DNA of 64,000 nt, taken from Oxyruncus cristatus. Taxonomy: Eukaryota; Chordata; Aves; Passeriformes; Cotingidae. The DNA lies in the NCBI GenBank assembly GCA_013399855.1, contig VXAY01002323.1, forward strand, positions 326,194 through 390,193, read 5' to 3'. The translations under genes and the position numbers were made by a program. How positions within the stretch are numbered: the first letter of the stretch is position 1; every line of letters begins with the position of its first letter. This document shows, piece by piece, positions 1-12,484 of this stretch. The notes below the pieces were generated by a model, which ran no database searches, was not told where the DNA came from, and saw only the letters and a list, made by a program, of their open reading frames with translations.

Positions 1-2255
1 CCCGAACAACCTGCACAATGAGCTCTGATCACTTGTCTTTGCATCAGCTCCCTCTGCTCCCTGCTGCTCCCAGGGCCTAAATACAGCTCCAGGTGACTTG
101 CAGACTCACCAGGCAAAGCTGGCACGATGAAAATATACATTAAAATTGCACTCTGGGCCCTTAATCTGTTGGTGATGAGTGACCTTGTGGAGGCTGGCTT
201 GGAAAAGACACCAACCTGCCCCTGACAGGAGCCAGGCCTTCGGGAAGAGGAGAACTGGGGTTGGTGCTGCAGGGAATAAATCTTTACCCTGGGGGTGAGT
301 CGGCATCACCAGCACATGCTGAGCTCCTGAGGTGCCACCTTGTCCTCAGGGGACAGGCAGACAAATTTGGAGCAACCCCCAAGCAGCCCCTGGAGCAGCA
401 AGGCAGGATGGAAGTTATTCCAGGCACTTCCCAGAGCAGCTCTGCTCCCCGCTCTCTCCCCACACACACACACAAAAGCCTAAGAGAACAATGTAATTAT
501 GCCTATGAATCAGCAACAATTAGTTCGTGCAAATATGATGGACTGATGAAAGCAGCTCCTTTCTGTGTCACTTAATGCAGGTTTATAGTCAGAGAGACGC
601 TGGAATTGATGGATATTAAAGATTGCTGCTTTACCCTTCCTCTGCAGCCATTTGAGTGCCCACCAGATAATACAAACAGCTTGCACTTAACAGGCAGTGG
701 GGAGAAATGACAAGCCTGGCATTAAATTAATACATTGGAAGGCACACTATTATTTTGTTCAAATGGGCTTTTGAAAGATTCTTCTCCAGCTCTGAGGATA
801 TGGCTCAAACCCATCAACGTCTGCACCAGAGCTGCCCCAGAGCCTCGTCGGGACGTTTGTCACGGAAATGTTCTGTTCTGTGGATCTTGCAATATTTCAT
901 GTTTACGGAAGAAAATTTCTCTGTTCCGCAGCTTTCCTGGATTTTGCCAGTTCTTTGTTGTGCCGGTTGAGGGACTGGCAGACAGTGGTGCAGATCTCGT
1001 GTCCAGGATGGGAAATGCAGCACTGCAGCAACTGAGCAGAGCTGCAGCTTGGAGTGGTCCCACTGCAAACAGTGGCTGAACACGAGCTGGGCGCTGAGAA
1101 GTTTAGAAACGATCAAGAAACACCACCCTGAGCCTCCTGTGCAGATGAAATCCAGCTCTGTTGCTTTATATACAGGATTCTGCCGCCAGATTTGCATCAG
1201 CATTTAGACAAGAGCTGCCATGCACCCATGGAGAGTTCTGTTTGCTAAGGCTGGTTCCTAATTTGTCAGCTCTGTGCTCGACTGAGGTTACTCTGCCCTC
1301 CACCCCCAGTTTCTGGAGCTCAGTGCCAGAAGTAACTGTTTCATCCACTTAATCTGATGACATATTTATTAGAAGCAGAATCTAATCCTCAACAAGCAAA
1401 ACCAGAAGGCAGAGAAGAGTTAAATAAAAAAGCCCCAGCTCCTGGCAAAAACACACACCGTTTTTTTTTTTTCCCCGAGCTTTCCCCAAAATAGAGCAAA
1501 AGGCAAGACTGGAAATGAACCAAATCTACGCCCAAATAAATCAACCTGTTGTTAAGGACATACACACAAGGTCCAAGCATACAACCTGTTATAAATCCAT
1601 CCCTGACCACGCAACAGGTGGAGTTGAAACCCAACATTTTTATGACACTCCATGTTTCTCTCTGACAACCCCCCAGCAGACCGGGCCCTCAACCCATGAT
1701 CCTGCCAAACATCTTATCAGCAGCCTCCTCCTTACAGATCATTAATTTTGTTAAAAAAGGGGGAAAAAATGGAGAAAACAAGAGGACTCATTGGGGTCTG
1801 ATGTGTATTGAAGCAAGAGATGGTCCCTTCCCTTTGTGGCTCCCGTTTGTCCCTCCTGCTCCAGCCCCTGAACCATCCCTAGACCGGGGTGGGTAAAACA
1901 GGGCACGAGCTGATTCTGTGACGAAGCTGAATCCCTTTGGAAAAGGGGAAAGAAACGAGTCTCTGTGAGAATTTGATGTCGAAGCAAAGGGCAAATGGCA
2001 CCAAAAACGGGGTGCGAGGAAAGGCCTTTGCGTCTGAATTCGTGAGCAGGGCGAGAACAAAGCAGCGCCAGGCAGCCATCGCTGGTGCTTGGAATCTCCC
2101 GAGACAACTCCAGCACCAACCACTCGGGAAAGATTGTCGGGAAAGATGGTTGGCTTCCTTCAAACCCTTCCTTTAACCCCCTGCTGTGAACCAAACCGGA
2201 TTTGCCCACCGCTCGGTCAAGGCTCCCCAGCCATGACCTGCCCCAGTGTATCCGA
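1..2255. other. Unique non-coding DNA, no gene seen
   Basis: No repeat family or recognisable exon is visible. Open frames are short, overlap on both strands and lack splice context. There is a short CA tract at 461-474 and a T12 run at 1461-1472. The part at about 480-720 is AT-rich, CpG-poor and free of transposon sequence, and resembles a conserved noncoding element, but I cannot test conservation. Confidence 0.6.
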
Positions 2256-3290
2256 ACGAAAACCGAGGCTAAACTAACTAGACTGACTAAACTAAACTGA
2301 GGCTGAGCTAACTGAACCAGCTGAGGCTATCTACATAAAACTGAGGCTACACTAATTGAGATTATCTAACTGAAATGGAGGCTAAAGGAATGAAATTAAA
2401 CTAATTGAGGCTATCTAACTGAACTTGAGGCTAGACTAAGTGATTGAGGCTATCTAGCTAAAACTGACACTAAAGTAACTAATTGAGGCTATCTGGCTAA
2501 AACTGAGGCTAAACTAAGTAATTAGGGCTAACCTAACTAAACTAGCTAATTGAGGCTATCTAACTCAAAGTGAGGCTAAACTAACTAAACAAAACTAAAC
2601 TAATTGAGGCTATCCAGCTAAAATTGAGGCTTAACTAGACTGAACTAATGGGGGCAAGACTAACTAAACTAACTGAGGCTAACCAATTAGAGGCTAAACT
2701 AGCTAAACTAAACTAAGTCATTGAGGCTGAATTAACTAAACTAAACTAATTGAGGCCATCTAACTCAAATTGAGACTAAACTAAGTAAGCTTAATTGAGG
2801 CTATCCAGCCAAAACTGAGGTTTAACTAAACTAACTAACTGGGGCTCAACTAACTAAACTAAACTAATTGAGGCCATCCAACTCAAATTGGGGCTAAACT
2901 AACTAAACTAAACTAATCAATTGAGGCTATCCAGCTAAAATTGAGGCTTAACTAAACTGAACTAATTGGGGCTATACTAAACTAACTGAGGCTATCTAAC
3001 TAAACTTTAGGCTAAACTAACTAAACTAAACTAAGTCATTGAGGCTAAATTAACTAAACTAAACTAATTGAGGCCATCTAACTCAAATTGAGACTAAACT
3101 AAGTGATTGAGCCTATCTAACTAAACCTGAGGCTAAACTAACCAAACTAAACCAAGTAATTGAGGCCAAACTAACTAAACTGAACTAATTGAGGCCACCA
3201 AGTAATTGAGGCCATCCAACTCAAATTGGGGCTAAACTAACCAAACCAAACCGACTAATCAAGGCTATCTAAAACTGAGGCTGGCACAAG
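2256..3290. repeat. Degenerate minisatellite with ~317-bp higher-order period
   Basis: About 1 kb built from variants of aaactaactaaactaa joined to ttgaggctatctaactaaa. Basic units of roughly 35-50 bp are diverged by substitutions and small indels. A larger order is visible: the block starting agtcattgaggct at 2716 recurs at 3034 (318 bp apart), and ggcttaacta with its flanks at 2628 recurs at 2945 (317 bp apart). A further ~127-bp spacing links 2802 and 2929. The array is flanked on the right by A-rich sequence and a CR1 element. No long ORF survives in it. Confidence 0.92.
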
Positions 3291-3375
3291 AAGTGCTGAG
3301 CTGCTGGAAGGGGGGCAAAAAAATGAAAAAAACACCCCAAACCACCAAAAAAAACCCCACAAACCAAACTCCACT
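3291..3375. other. A-rich spacer
   Basis: Short A/C-rich stretch with several runs of A, between the minisatellite and the 3' end of a CR1 copy. It has no other structure. Confidence 0.5.
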
Positions 3376-3893
3376 AGAATCATAGAATCACAGAATCACA
3401 GAATCAGACGGGTTGGAAAGGACCTCTGGGATCATCAAGTCCAACCCTTGATCCAACCCCACCGCGGTTACTGGACTATGGCACTCAGTGCCACGTCCAG
3501 CCTCATCTTAAACACCTCCAGGGACGGAGAATCCACCCCTTCCCTGGGCAGCCCATTCCAATGGCTGATTACCCTCTCTGGAAAGAATTTCTTCCTAATA
3601 TCTCACCTAAACCTCCCCTGGCACAGCTTAAGGCCGAGCCCTCTTGTCTTCCTGAGAGTTGCCTGGGAGAAGAGACCAACCCCCACCTGGCTACACCCTC
3701 CTGTCAGGGAGTTGTAGAGAGCGATGAGGTCTCCCCTGAGCCTCCTCTTCTCCAGGCTCAACAACCCCAGCTCCCTCAGCCTCTCCTCACAGGGCTTGTG
3801 TTCAGGTCCCTTCCCCAGCCTGGTTGCTCTTCTCTGGCCCTGCTCCAGCCCCTCCACGTCCTTCCTGAGCTGAAGGGCCAAGCTGAATCCAGC
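3376..3893 (-). mobile_element. CR1 LINE fragment, type A
   Basis: Read on the minus strand, this ends in the CR1 terminal repeat (seen on plus as agaatcatagaatcacagaa). The interior matches the copies at 10451, 22231 and 62893 almost base for base. The 5' half of the copy, at the high-coordinate end, encodes remnants of the CR1 ORF2 C-terminus, including CEERLRELG and [17 protein letters not shown]. The copy is 5'-truncated, as is usual for CR1, and fades out near 3893 in the region that corresponds to [10 protein letters not shown]. Confidence 0.95.
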
Positions 3894-6840
3894 TTTGCGT
3901 GTCCTGGCTGCTCCTGCAGCAGGATAATGGAACCCCCGGGGTTTCAAATGACGGAGCTGCTCCTTCTGTTGGCAGGTGGCACGTTGGTGACACAGATCTC
4001 GTGAGGGGACACTGCAAGGCACATTGATGGCCAGCTCCTGGGATGCTTTTCTTGTGCCACGCAGACACCGGGGCTCAGCTGTGCCCGGAATGAGTCCCCC
4101 GGTGCTTGGATTTATATCCAGCCTGGGGACGCTGGATATTGTTGTGGTGCCACCCCGGGCTAAAACATTGCAGCCTCTGGTTATAAATCTCGGGGAAAAA
4201 GGGGCGTTTTCCTGGGCTTGCAGCTGTGGGAACCAGAGCCCTACACGGAGCTGGGCTGCGCAGTGGGGGACGCCCGAAGGGTTTGGGGGTGACCTGATTT
4301 ATCGGGAAATACCTGGGGCAGTCAGACTCCTGCGCCCACGTGGGCGGGTTTCACGTTCCGCAAACCCGCCTGGTGAAAACTGGAGGTTTATTTTTTTTCT
4401 TCCCTTTGTTTCCCAGAGTTGTTTTGTTTTGTTGAAGGAAGAAAAACCACCGAAAAACAACCGACGCACCCAAAACTTACAATTCCGAGCTTTCGTCCCG
4501 GAAGTTGCGTTCGAAGCGGTGATTTCGTGATCGACCCTGAAAGTTCCGGCTCTGCCAGGAGCGAGACACCTGATTCCCCAACCATTCTGAACTCTGGGGA
4601 GATTTTATCACCATTCCACCCTTCTGACATCCCTTTTGACACCTCCATGGGTGGAGTTGTTCCTAAATTACAGCAGAGATGGGGATGAAGATTTATCTCT
4701 AGGCCTTAAACCTGTCTTTAATAAACACAGCTCTAAACCATGTCTAAGTATTTGAACTAGTGTATTTAATACACCTTTGTGGCCGAGTATTTGAAACATT
4801 CAACTCCTGGTACCAGAATGTTTCAATTAATAATATCCTTGGCATCACTTGCCCACGTATTCATAGGATGATGTTGTCTGAATTGGGCATTTTATGGGGG
4901 GAACAGGCACTTCTCTGCTAATTTTAAGAGACAAATTAAAGCATCTGCACAGATTATTAGTAGATGTTTACTTGACCAGGGGAGTGACATTTGTTCACGG
5001 CCAAAATCTCTTCACAAACCTTCTGTGAAACGAGGATAACAGTTCTGCTCTGCTCTGTGAAACGTTTCAAGCTCCATCAAACAAAGGTGGGTATTATTGG
5101 CAACATCCAGTTGGAACCTGAAATCCATGGGTGTGCCTCCTGGAATCCCAGGCAGCCCGGAAGAAGCTGAGAAACCATCAGCATATAAAGTCCCAAATAA
5201 TGGACTCCAAATCCTTGTATTTTGTTTTATTTACTCCCCACACTCGTGCAGAGTGTGCAGCCTCCCTTAACTGCTGCTGATGTCAAGTGTTTCCAGCCTC
5301 CTTCACCCTGTGTTTACCCAGAGTGCTGTTTCCACATCATTATCAAAGAAAAATCCAGACTAAATTATGAAGGAACCGGAACAATTGATGTTTCTATAAT
5401 GCACAGAATTCCCCATCTGAGCCTTGGAATCAATTATGGAAAATATCAGGCTCCTCTCTGGCTTCCTTTGGCCCATTTCCAGAGCCAGTATTTTATCATC
5501 GTTTTATACTTGTCCACTAACTCTGATTAAGATCTTGAGCATTACAAGGCTCTGCTTTGCCTCTGTGACTGCACAAAGCAGTTCCTCCCCCTCCAAAACA
5601 TACAAATATTACAAAACATGCCCAAAAAAATTACAAAAAAAATACACAAAAATACTCTTGTATTTTTTTCTTCCAGCTGAGTGGGTAATTCTCAAAGTAT
5701 CTTCCGCAAACTTCTCTCCCATAAATCCCTTTTTTTCTCAGATTTAGGCACTATTCCTCCTTAGATCTCTTCTCCTGGCTGCAAAGCCCTCACTCAGTGT
5801 TGGAAGCAGATCAAAACAAGGAGACGCTCAACTGCTTTTCGAGTTTGGACCCTGCCTTCCTTGCCCCAAATTACCACAGTTACCAAAATTCTCGGCAAAA
5901 TTATCACTTCCCTGAAACGAGGAGGGAACCGAATCTGGGGTAAATTCAGTGTCCTCAGTGCAAAGCACCCCAAGTGCCAACTCCTCGCTCCTCCTGCATG
6001 GCAAGACCAAAGCAGGCTGAGCTGAAAACCGGGTTCCAAACCTCCGGGATCGCCGGCGGGAATTCTGGTCTCCCGCTGGTTTCTGCCAAGCGCTGGGTAA
6101 TTTGTGCCACGGGGAGGTGATGGTTTAAAAGCATCTCAGCTCAGGGAAATGAAAATCCTGCTCTGTCGCTGGATGCTGCTGGATGTCCCTGATTTCACCG
6201 TTTCCATGGCAAGATGAGGAGAGAAGAAACCACCAGGGATCAGGCAGGAACAGGTCCTGTGCTCAGCTGTTCCTACAGAAGGCTGGTAAATGCTGACCTC
6301 TGGCTTTGGGATGCCCCAGGTGGGGCCTTCCCTGATTTTTTCCTTTCACCCCTGTCCCTAGGGACAGCACATCCCCTCTCTCCATCTCCACTGGCTCCAC
6401 CTAACCTTCATTTCCATTCCTCTGGCTGGAAAACCGGGGGTTAGGACAATGAACAGTAAAACTTAACACAGAAGACAGCCCAGACAAACCTCCTGAACCC
6501 TGACAGGACCCTTGGGGTTTCCCCACTTGCCCTGTGAAGTGTTTCCTTTCGCCTCAGCGAGCACAAAGAATCCCAAAAGGTGCCTTTTCCCAGCATCTGC
6601 CTGACCTACCTGCCTCGCTCTGCAAGGTATTTAAGCACAAACCTGACTCCAAGCCAAACCTTTGGGGACTATTTGTGCATGTGAAATAACTTCCCTGGTG
6701 ACCATCACTCTTCCCACGGGGGAATTCTCCATTCCAGGCAAACTAAGCCCTCAAAGCTTCAGTGGGATGACTGGATTTCACCATGGAGGAGGGGAAGGAA
6801 CAAAAGAGAGAAGGAGAGGGCAGATTAAGAGGGTTTCCCA
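3894..6840. other. Unique DNA with one CpG cluster, no gene seen
   Basis: About 2.9 kb without recognisable repeats. 4300-4560 is locally CpG-rich (separate entry). 4700-5000 and 5200-5740 are AT-rich. The palindrome cccacgtggg (E-box) is near 4338. Open frames reach at most 168 codons (4024-4530) and show no splice context that I trust. Confidence 0.55.
4451..4548. promoter_or_regulatory. Local CpG cluster with an ETS-type motif
   Basis: Twelve CpG dinucleotides lie within 98 bp, in a window where CpG is otherwise sparse. Among them is cccggaagttgcg (4497-4509), which contains the CCGGAAGT core bound by ETS-family factors and typical of TATA-less vertebrate promoters. No exon or spliced transcript is visible next to it. 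It may be an unmethylated regulatory patch, an old promoter, or chance. Role inferred only. Confidence 0.25.
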
Positions 6841-7218
6841 GGCCTGGAGGTGTCATGGGGAAGGGTGGAATCAGAGCCCAAAACTGGGCTCTTGAGGTGC
6901 TGACAGGGAACTGCAGGAGTTTGGAATTAATGTTATTTAACATCCCTAAAAAACCAGTCCTTGTGGTGAGAATAAATTCTGGCCACTTTTATTGAGAATA
7001 AATTCTGGCCACTGGGGCCAGGGCAGGAGGTGTCGGGGGAAAGGGTAGGATCAGAGCCCAAAACTGGACTCTTGAGGTGCTGACAGGGAACTGCAGGAGT
7101 TTGGAATTAATGTTATTTAACATCCCTAAAAAACCAGTCCTTGTGGTGAGAATAAATTCTGGCCACTTTTATTGAGAATAAATTCTGGCCACTTTTATTG
7201 AGAATAAATTCTGGCCAC
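6841..7218. repeat. 180-bp tandem duplication with 26-bp inner repeats
   Basis: 6841-7020 and 7021-7200 are two copies at exactly 180 bp spacing. The stretch 6901-6960 is identical to 7081-7140. Each copy ends in a 26-bp subrepeat containing gagaataaattctggccac. The subrepeat occurs twice in the first copy and three times in the second, the last ending at 7218. The near-identity implies a recent event. No mobile element is recognisable in the unit. Confidence 0.95.
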
Positions 7219-8460
7219 CAGGGCCAGGGCAGGTTTAAAATCATTTTCACCAGGGCAGAAAGTCCATCATCCATTCAGACATTTGGCCACTCTTTGTTCT
7301 TCCCCTTTTTCCCTTCCTAATGGCTCTGCACGTCGGTGACTCCACTGACTCATCCTCCCACGGAAACAAACATTCCTGGATGTCAGGGAGCACATTTGAA
7401 ATCAATGTGTCTCTTGACTCACTGCTGCAAATATCCAGCTCGTTTGGGCTCACTTGGGGTCCTTGCCACACTGAAAGGCAGGACCATCATTAGAGACAAA
7501 TTGGTCCCATAAATAATCCCGACCTCTGAGACCCCGTGAGGTCCTGCAGAGGGACCTTCCTTTGGAGTGCTGGTCAAAGCATTGAACAAAATAAGGGGAA
7601 TATTGGCTTGTTTTGTCGGTATTTCACACAGCAGCTTCCTGAAAAAGCGGAGAAAAACGGAAATGGCACGAGGAGGAACAGGGAATGGGGTTATCCGAGG
7701 AGAAAGGTGGATGGAAATGTCCTCCTGGAGCTCCTCCTCTCTCCTTACAGCTGTTTGGAGACCCAGAAAATGCAGGTCAAAGGGAGATCTGAACTACTCC
7801 AGCCCCAGATCCTTCACAACTTCACAAAGTTGCAGCAAATGAAGCTGTTTAGGCTCAGCTCTCACTGACTGGAGAGGAGACTCCTCTGGAAACTGGAAAT
7901 GAAACATCATCTCCCTCATTCATTGCCTTCCGCCCTGTGCTGGAACACCTGGCCCACACACGGATCAGTGGGATCCTGGACACGTAGGAAAAACAGGCAC
8001 CAAAAGCAGGGGAATCACATGGCAACATGTCCAGTTACGTGTTGGAAAGCTGGGGAAGTACAGCCAGACAGCCAAAAAACGACTGGTGGGCTCGAGAAAA
8101 CATCCTCCAGGAGGAGACTTGAAGTCCTCAGCCTGTTTATCCCATTAAAAAAGAAGAGTGAGGAGGTTCTGCTGTTCACACACAGGCAAACGGTACCAAA
8201 GAGGTTTCTCAAAAGCAGTTTTGGACACACAGGTCTGTGGGTGAATCAGCTGAGGGAGCAGGATCACTTTTCCTGGCTGGCTGCAGGGAGGCACCTCTTT
8301 GGCCCGAGTGCCAGATGCTCCCACAACATTCCACCTCCAGGCAGACCCTCCTGCTGCAGGAATGAACCACCCAGAGCACAAGATCCCACCATGGAGGGAC
8401 TGGAGAGGCCACGAATGGGGCTGAGCAGAGCCAAGCCACCAGTGATCCGTGGAGTTGGAG
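7219..8460. other. Unique DNA, no gene seen
   Basis: No repeat or exon is recognised. The 195-codon plus frame at 7899-8486 runs into the neighbouring CR1 and has counterparts on the minus strand, so it carries no coding signal. Confidence 0.5.
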
Positions 8461-8740
8461 TCACAGAATCCCAGAATCTGCCCTGAGCTGGGAGGGACCC
8501 ACAAGGACCATCAGTCCAACCCTCAGCCCACCCCCAGGAGTCCCATCCTGTGCCCCAGAGGATCATCCAAACCCTCCTGGAGCTCTGGCAGCCTTGGGGC
8601 TGTGCCCACTGCCCTGGGGAGCCTGGTCAGTGCCAACCACCCTCTGGGGGAAGAACCTTTCCCTGAGATCCAACCTGACCCTGCCCTGACACAGCTCCAG
8701 CCCTTCCCTGGGTGCTGTCGTTCCCTCCTGTCCTGCCAGC
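8461..8740 (-). mobile_element. CR1 LINE fragment, type B
   Basis: The 3' end is on the left (tcacagaatcccagaatc), followed by a block shared with the copies at 57204 and 54421: ctggagctctggcagcc, then gcctggtcagtgccaacc and gaagaacctttccctgaga. It is 5'-truncated just past the segment gggtgctgtc, where it stops matching the longer copy at 57204. Confidence 0.9.
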
Positions 8741-10032
8741 TGGAACATTGTCCCCTGCTGTTCAGTTGCCTGTTCTCAGCTCACACTTAGGGACGGTTCT
8801 GATTTCTGGAGGACTCTTGCAGGCTCCCCAGGAGTTCCACACGACCTTTGCTCCGAGGCAAAGGGCAGTGGCCCAGCTCCCAGCCCAGTGCCTTGGCTGC
8901 AGGAACCCTCAGGATTTGTGGTTTGGCCCTCTCCTGTCCCAGCACAGCCTGAATATTAATATATCCCAGGATACATGGATATCCCAGGGCATGTGGGTCG
9001 TGTCTCCCCCAAAGCTGAGACTTGCCTTCACTTCAGTGCCCACCAAGCACTCAGCTCCTGGCAGCAGAGGCACTGAACTGTGGATTCTGCTCTTTAGCCA
9101 AGCTCTGCTGGTTCTCTTCACCTCCTCACGTGTTTCATCTGCTTCCAGCAATCCAGTGAGCACACTCTGGTTCTCCCGGGAAGGGGGTTTCTATGTTTGG
9201 TACAAAGCAAGGGCAATTCCAGCCCCAGAGTCTTGGCTGGGGCTCTGATGACAATTTTCTGTTTGCATTAAGCCAAAATTAACCCCCCCTTGCCCAGCTA
9301 ATGAGCACCTCAAAGCAATCCCAGAGAATCCATCACAACGTGCTGCCCCCACAGGAAGGTCCCTCCCCCGTGCAGTGTCTGCACATCAACATTTTAGCAA
9401 ACAAGACTCGAATTCCAGGATGCTCTTGCTCAGCCCAGAGGTACAATCTCCACCCAGATAACAAAAATCACAAAAAAAAAAAACCCACTCAGAACTGTAC
9501 GAGTTTCATTAGTTCGCAAAGTGGGAGCCACAATTATTCCAAGGGAAAAAAAGTAATACCGCAAAAATTACCGGAGCTGTGCTCTCCTTTTTATTACCGT
9601 AACTCGATAAAATGCGAGCAGGATCATGTTAAAACTATTACATTAATATTCCTCAGAGACTTGTGCTTGTAATTTTAGCTTCTCTTGCTCGCTCTCCCTC
9701 GTTTTGCCCTGTGAGTCAACAGGGGAGGGTGGCTGGCAATCAGCTCCTGCAATTATCCTTCTCCCTAGATCTGAATTGTTAACCGTGGCTTCCACTAATA
9801 GAACTGCAAATGAATAGTATCCTTTTCACTGGTGTTTACTGGATGAGCTCCGTGCTCAATGACTCCGGGCTCGCTAAACAGAGGGCAAAGAGGACGAGTC
9901 GGATTCCTCTCAGCTTTTAATGGCTGCGGGGGAAATAAAGACGGGAGCGAGGAGCAGAGGGCCCGGCAAAGGGCAGCAGGCGGCTCGGAAAGGCTGGAAG
10001 GGGGGGCACAGAGGCTTCCCCATTTGGGGAAT
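8741..10032. other. Unique DNA, no gene seen
   Basis: No transposon is recognised. 9500-9680 is AT-rich with scattered CpG and resembles a conserved noncoding element. 9860-10010 is purine-rich and slightly CpG-enriched. There is no exon with acceptable splice sites. Confidence 0.5.
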
Positions 10033-10380
10033 TCTTAGAATTGCGTTGGAAGGGACGTTAAAGACCCCTCAGGGCTGCCCTTCCACGCCTTCCATAGCCC
10101 GGGTTGCTCCAACCGGGCCTTGGACACTTCCAGGGATCCAGGGGCAGCCACAGCTTCTCTGGGAATTCCAGCCCAGTCCCTCCCCACCCTCACAGCCAAC
10201 AATTCCTTCCCAGTATCCCATCTCTCCCTGCCCTCTGGCAGTGGGAAGCCATTCCCTGTGTCCTGTCCCTCCATCCCTCATCCCCAGTCCCTCTCCAGCT
10301 CTCCTGGAGCCCCTTTAGGCCCTGGAAGGGGCTCTCAGGTCTCCCTGGAACCTTCTCTTCTCCAGGCTGCACATCCACAG
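10033..10380 (-). mobile_element. CR1 LINE fragment, type C
   Basis: The 3' end is on the left (ttgcgttggaagggac), followed by the ggttgctccaaccgggcc block and the gggaattccagcccag block. It continues through tatcccatctctccctgcc to the agctctcctggagccc segment. It is one of the longer type C copies here and serves as the reference for the shorter ones at 16425, 42151 and 61068. It lies 70 bp from the 3' end of the next CR1, in the same orientation. Confidence 0.9.
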
Positions 10381-10450
10381 GGTGACATTCTCTTCCAAAG
10401 GCAGAGTATCCAGGAGCTCCTGGGGAGTCTTTGGCTCCTCTGGGCCAGAT

Positions 10451-10789
10451 TCATAGAATCACAGAATCACAGAATCAGACGGGTTGGAAAGGACCTCTGA
10501 GATCATCAAGTCCAACCCTTGATCCAACCCCACCGCGGTTACTGGACTATGGCACTCAGTGCCACGTCCAGCCTCATCTTAAACACCTCCAGGGATGGAG
10601 AATCCACCCCTTCCCTGGGCAGCCCATTCCAATGGCTGATTACCCTCTCTGGAAAGAATTTCTTCCTCATATCTCACCCAAACCTCCCCTGGCACAGCTT
10701 AAGGCCGAGCCCTCTTGTCTTCCTGAGAGTTGCCTGGGAGAAGAGACCAACCCCCACCTGGCTACACCCTCCTGTCAGGGAGTTGTAGA
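10451..10789 (-). mobile_element. CR1 LINE fragment, type A
   Basis: It starts with the terminal repeat tcatagaatcacagaatc and then matches the type A copy at 3376 nearly identically up to ggagttgtaga. There the element is truncated at its 5' side, so it lacks the ORF2 segment beyond ALYNSL. The high identity suggests a recent insertion. Confidence 0.95.
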
Positions 10790-12484
10790 TTCATCAGGAT
10801 CTCCCAATTTCCAGGTGTTTCATTGGCATGTCAAAGGCACAGAACCTGAGGAGTCTGTCCTTGGCACAGAAGTGCTTTTGGAAAACAAACTCTGTTCCAC
10901 ACCCACGGGCTGAGGGTGTGCATTCCGAGCCTCCTCTGCCACTTGGCTCCCAGGTGCCTTTTAGAACTGGACCTGCTTTTTTTAGCTTGCAGAGCGTCCA
11001 CCTTGGAGTTCAAACTGTGCCAAGTGCTGGCCTGGCCATTTTTCCAGGGAGCAAAACGGGACGTGTCGGAGTCCTGAGACTGTCCTTGAGTATAAAACCA
11101 CCTACACAGCCTAATCTGATACCCTTCAAGGCTTGGGGGTTGGAACCAGATGATCTGTGAGGTGCCTTCCAACCCAAACCCTCCTATAAAACCAGCACTC
11201 AAGGAACAGTGTGAACATGCTGCAAAAAATGGAAAAAAATCCACCAAAACCACTTCCCCCTAACTGGCTTTTCTGCCTCCATCCGTTCATCTGCTCACAT
11301 GGATCAAGGAATTCCAGCCAGAAATGAAGACTTGATGTCTCCTGCCTGTATTTTGGGGTGTGCGTCACCCAGTAATGACACCATCGCGTGGTCGTGGAAG
11401 GTTCTGGTCACTGAATTTAACTCTTGCCAGCATTCCCTTTGGGATTCTTCCATGATCCAAGGCAAGGGAAGCAGGGAAGGCATTCCAGGCTCACAGAAAA
11501 TACACTGCCTTTCAAAGTGCTGATAGTTCCAGTAAAAAGGATGAGGGGAAGGAGAACATCAGGGTCTGTTTGATGGCGGCACGTTGCTTTCAGAACTCAG
11601 GGAATTACTCCTCTCTGGAAAATGGTCCTTGGAGAGAGGATTGAACCAATAAATCCCTGTGCAGGGGTTTGTTGTGCAGCCTATGGAAGTTCTGCAGCAC
11701 AGCCCCATCCCTTCTCATCGGGCCTGACAGACAGGTTGGGAGATGGCACAGAAATTAAAGAATAAATATATATAGAGACAGAAAAAAGAATCTATAACAT
11801 GATCTAAGCTTTAAAACTTGGCTCTCACTTTATTCCTCCTGACTCCTCCTGAATTAAAAATAAACCCCAGATATATTACACAGCGTGTGAAATTGGATCC
11901 TAGGCCCAGAAATTCCAGGGGTTGCCTATATTTCAGGGTTGTTCTAAGGGAAAAGCACCGTTTGGGAACGTCCTCGTGCTCCAAGGTCGGAGCAGTGCAT
12001 CACGTTGGGACCTGAGCACCCAGGGGAACGAACGTCTCCTCAGTCGGATGGATTTTGTCTGCTCCTCAAACCCTGGGGGGCCTTTTTATCCTGCTTGTAC
12101 AGCATCACCCCCCTTCCCAAAAAAACCCCGCTCCTTCCCGTGTTCCCCGAGATCAAGCAAGTCAAATCTGAGAGCAAAATGCTTTTCATTCTCATCCAAA
12201 CTTTCAGCAGAGGAAAAATAATTTCCTTTTTTTTTCTTTTTTTTTCCCCCACCTCCTTTCACTCTCTGACAGGCCCTAATCAACATTCCACGTACTAAAC
12301 TCCTTTGAGGAGCCAAAGTGGAATTATAAGACTGAAAATACTCCAGTCCCCTTTGCTTTCAGGAGCCATCACCCAGAAAATACTTTTCCCTTTGGAAAAT
12401 CCGGTGCACGATGACAAAAAATGATCTTCCCTTTCTGCTGTTTGGCTCCTTAAAGCTCAGGTTCTTCTGTCCTTCTGCTTCTCC
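10790..12484. other. Unique DNA with one CR1 scrap, no gene seen
   Basis: Mostly unique sequence. It contains the short CR1 end at 11132-11185. T-rich runs (12226-12245) lie before the AT-rich tract that leads into the first gap. No exon is recognised. Confidence 0.5.
11132..11185 (+). mobile_element. CR1 3'-end scrap
   Basis: The sequence gggttggaaccagatgatct followed by gaggtgccttccaaccc is the last ~50 bp of a CR1 copy on the plus strand. It has lost its terminal octamer repeats. It is an old, short fragment. Confidence 0.65.
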
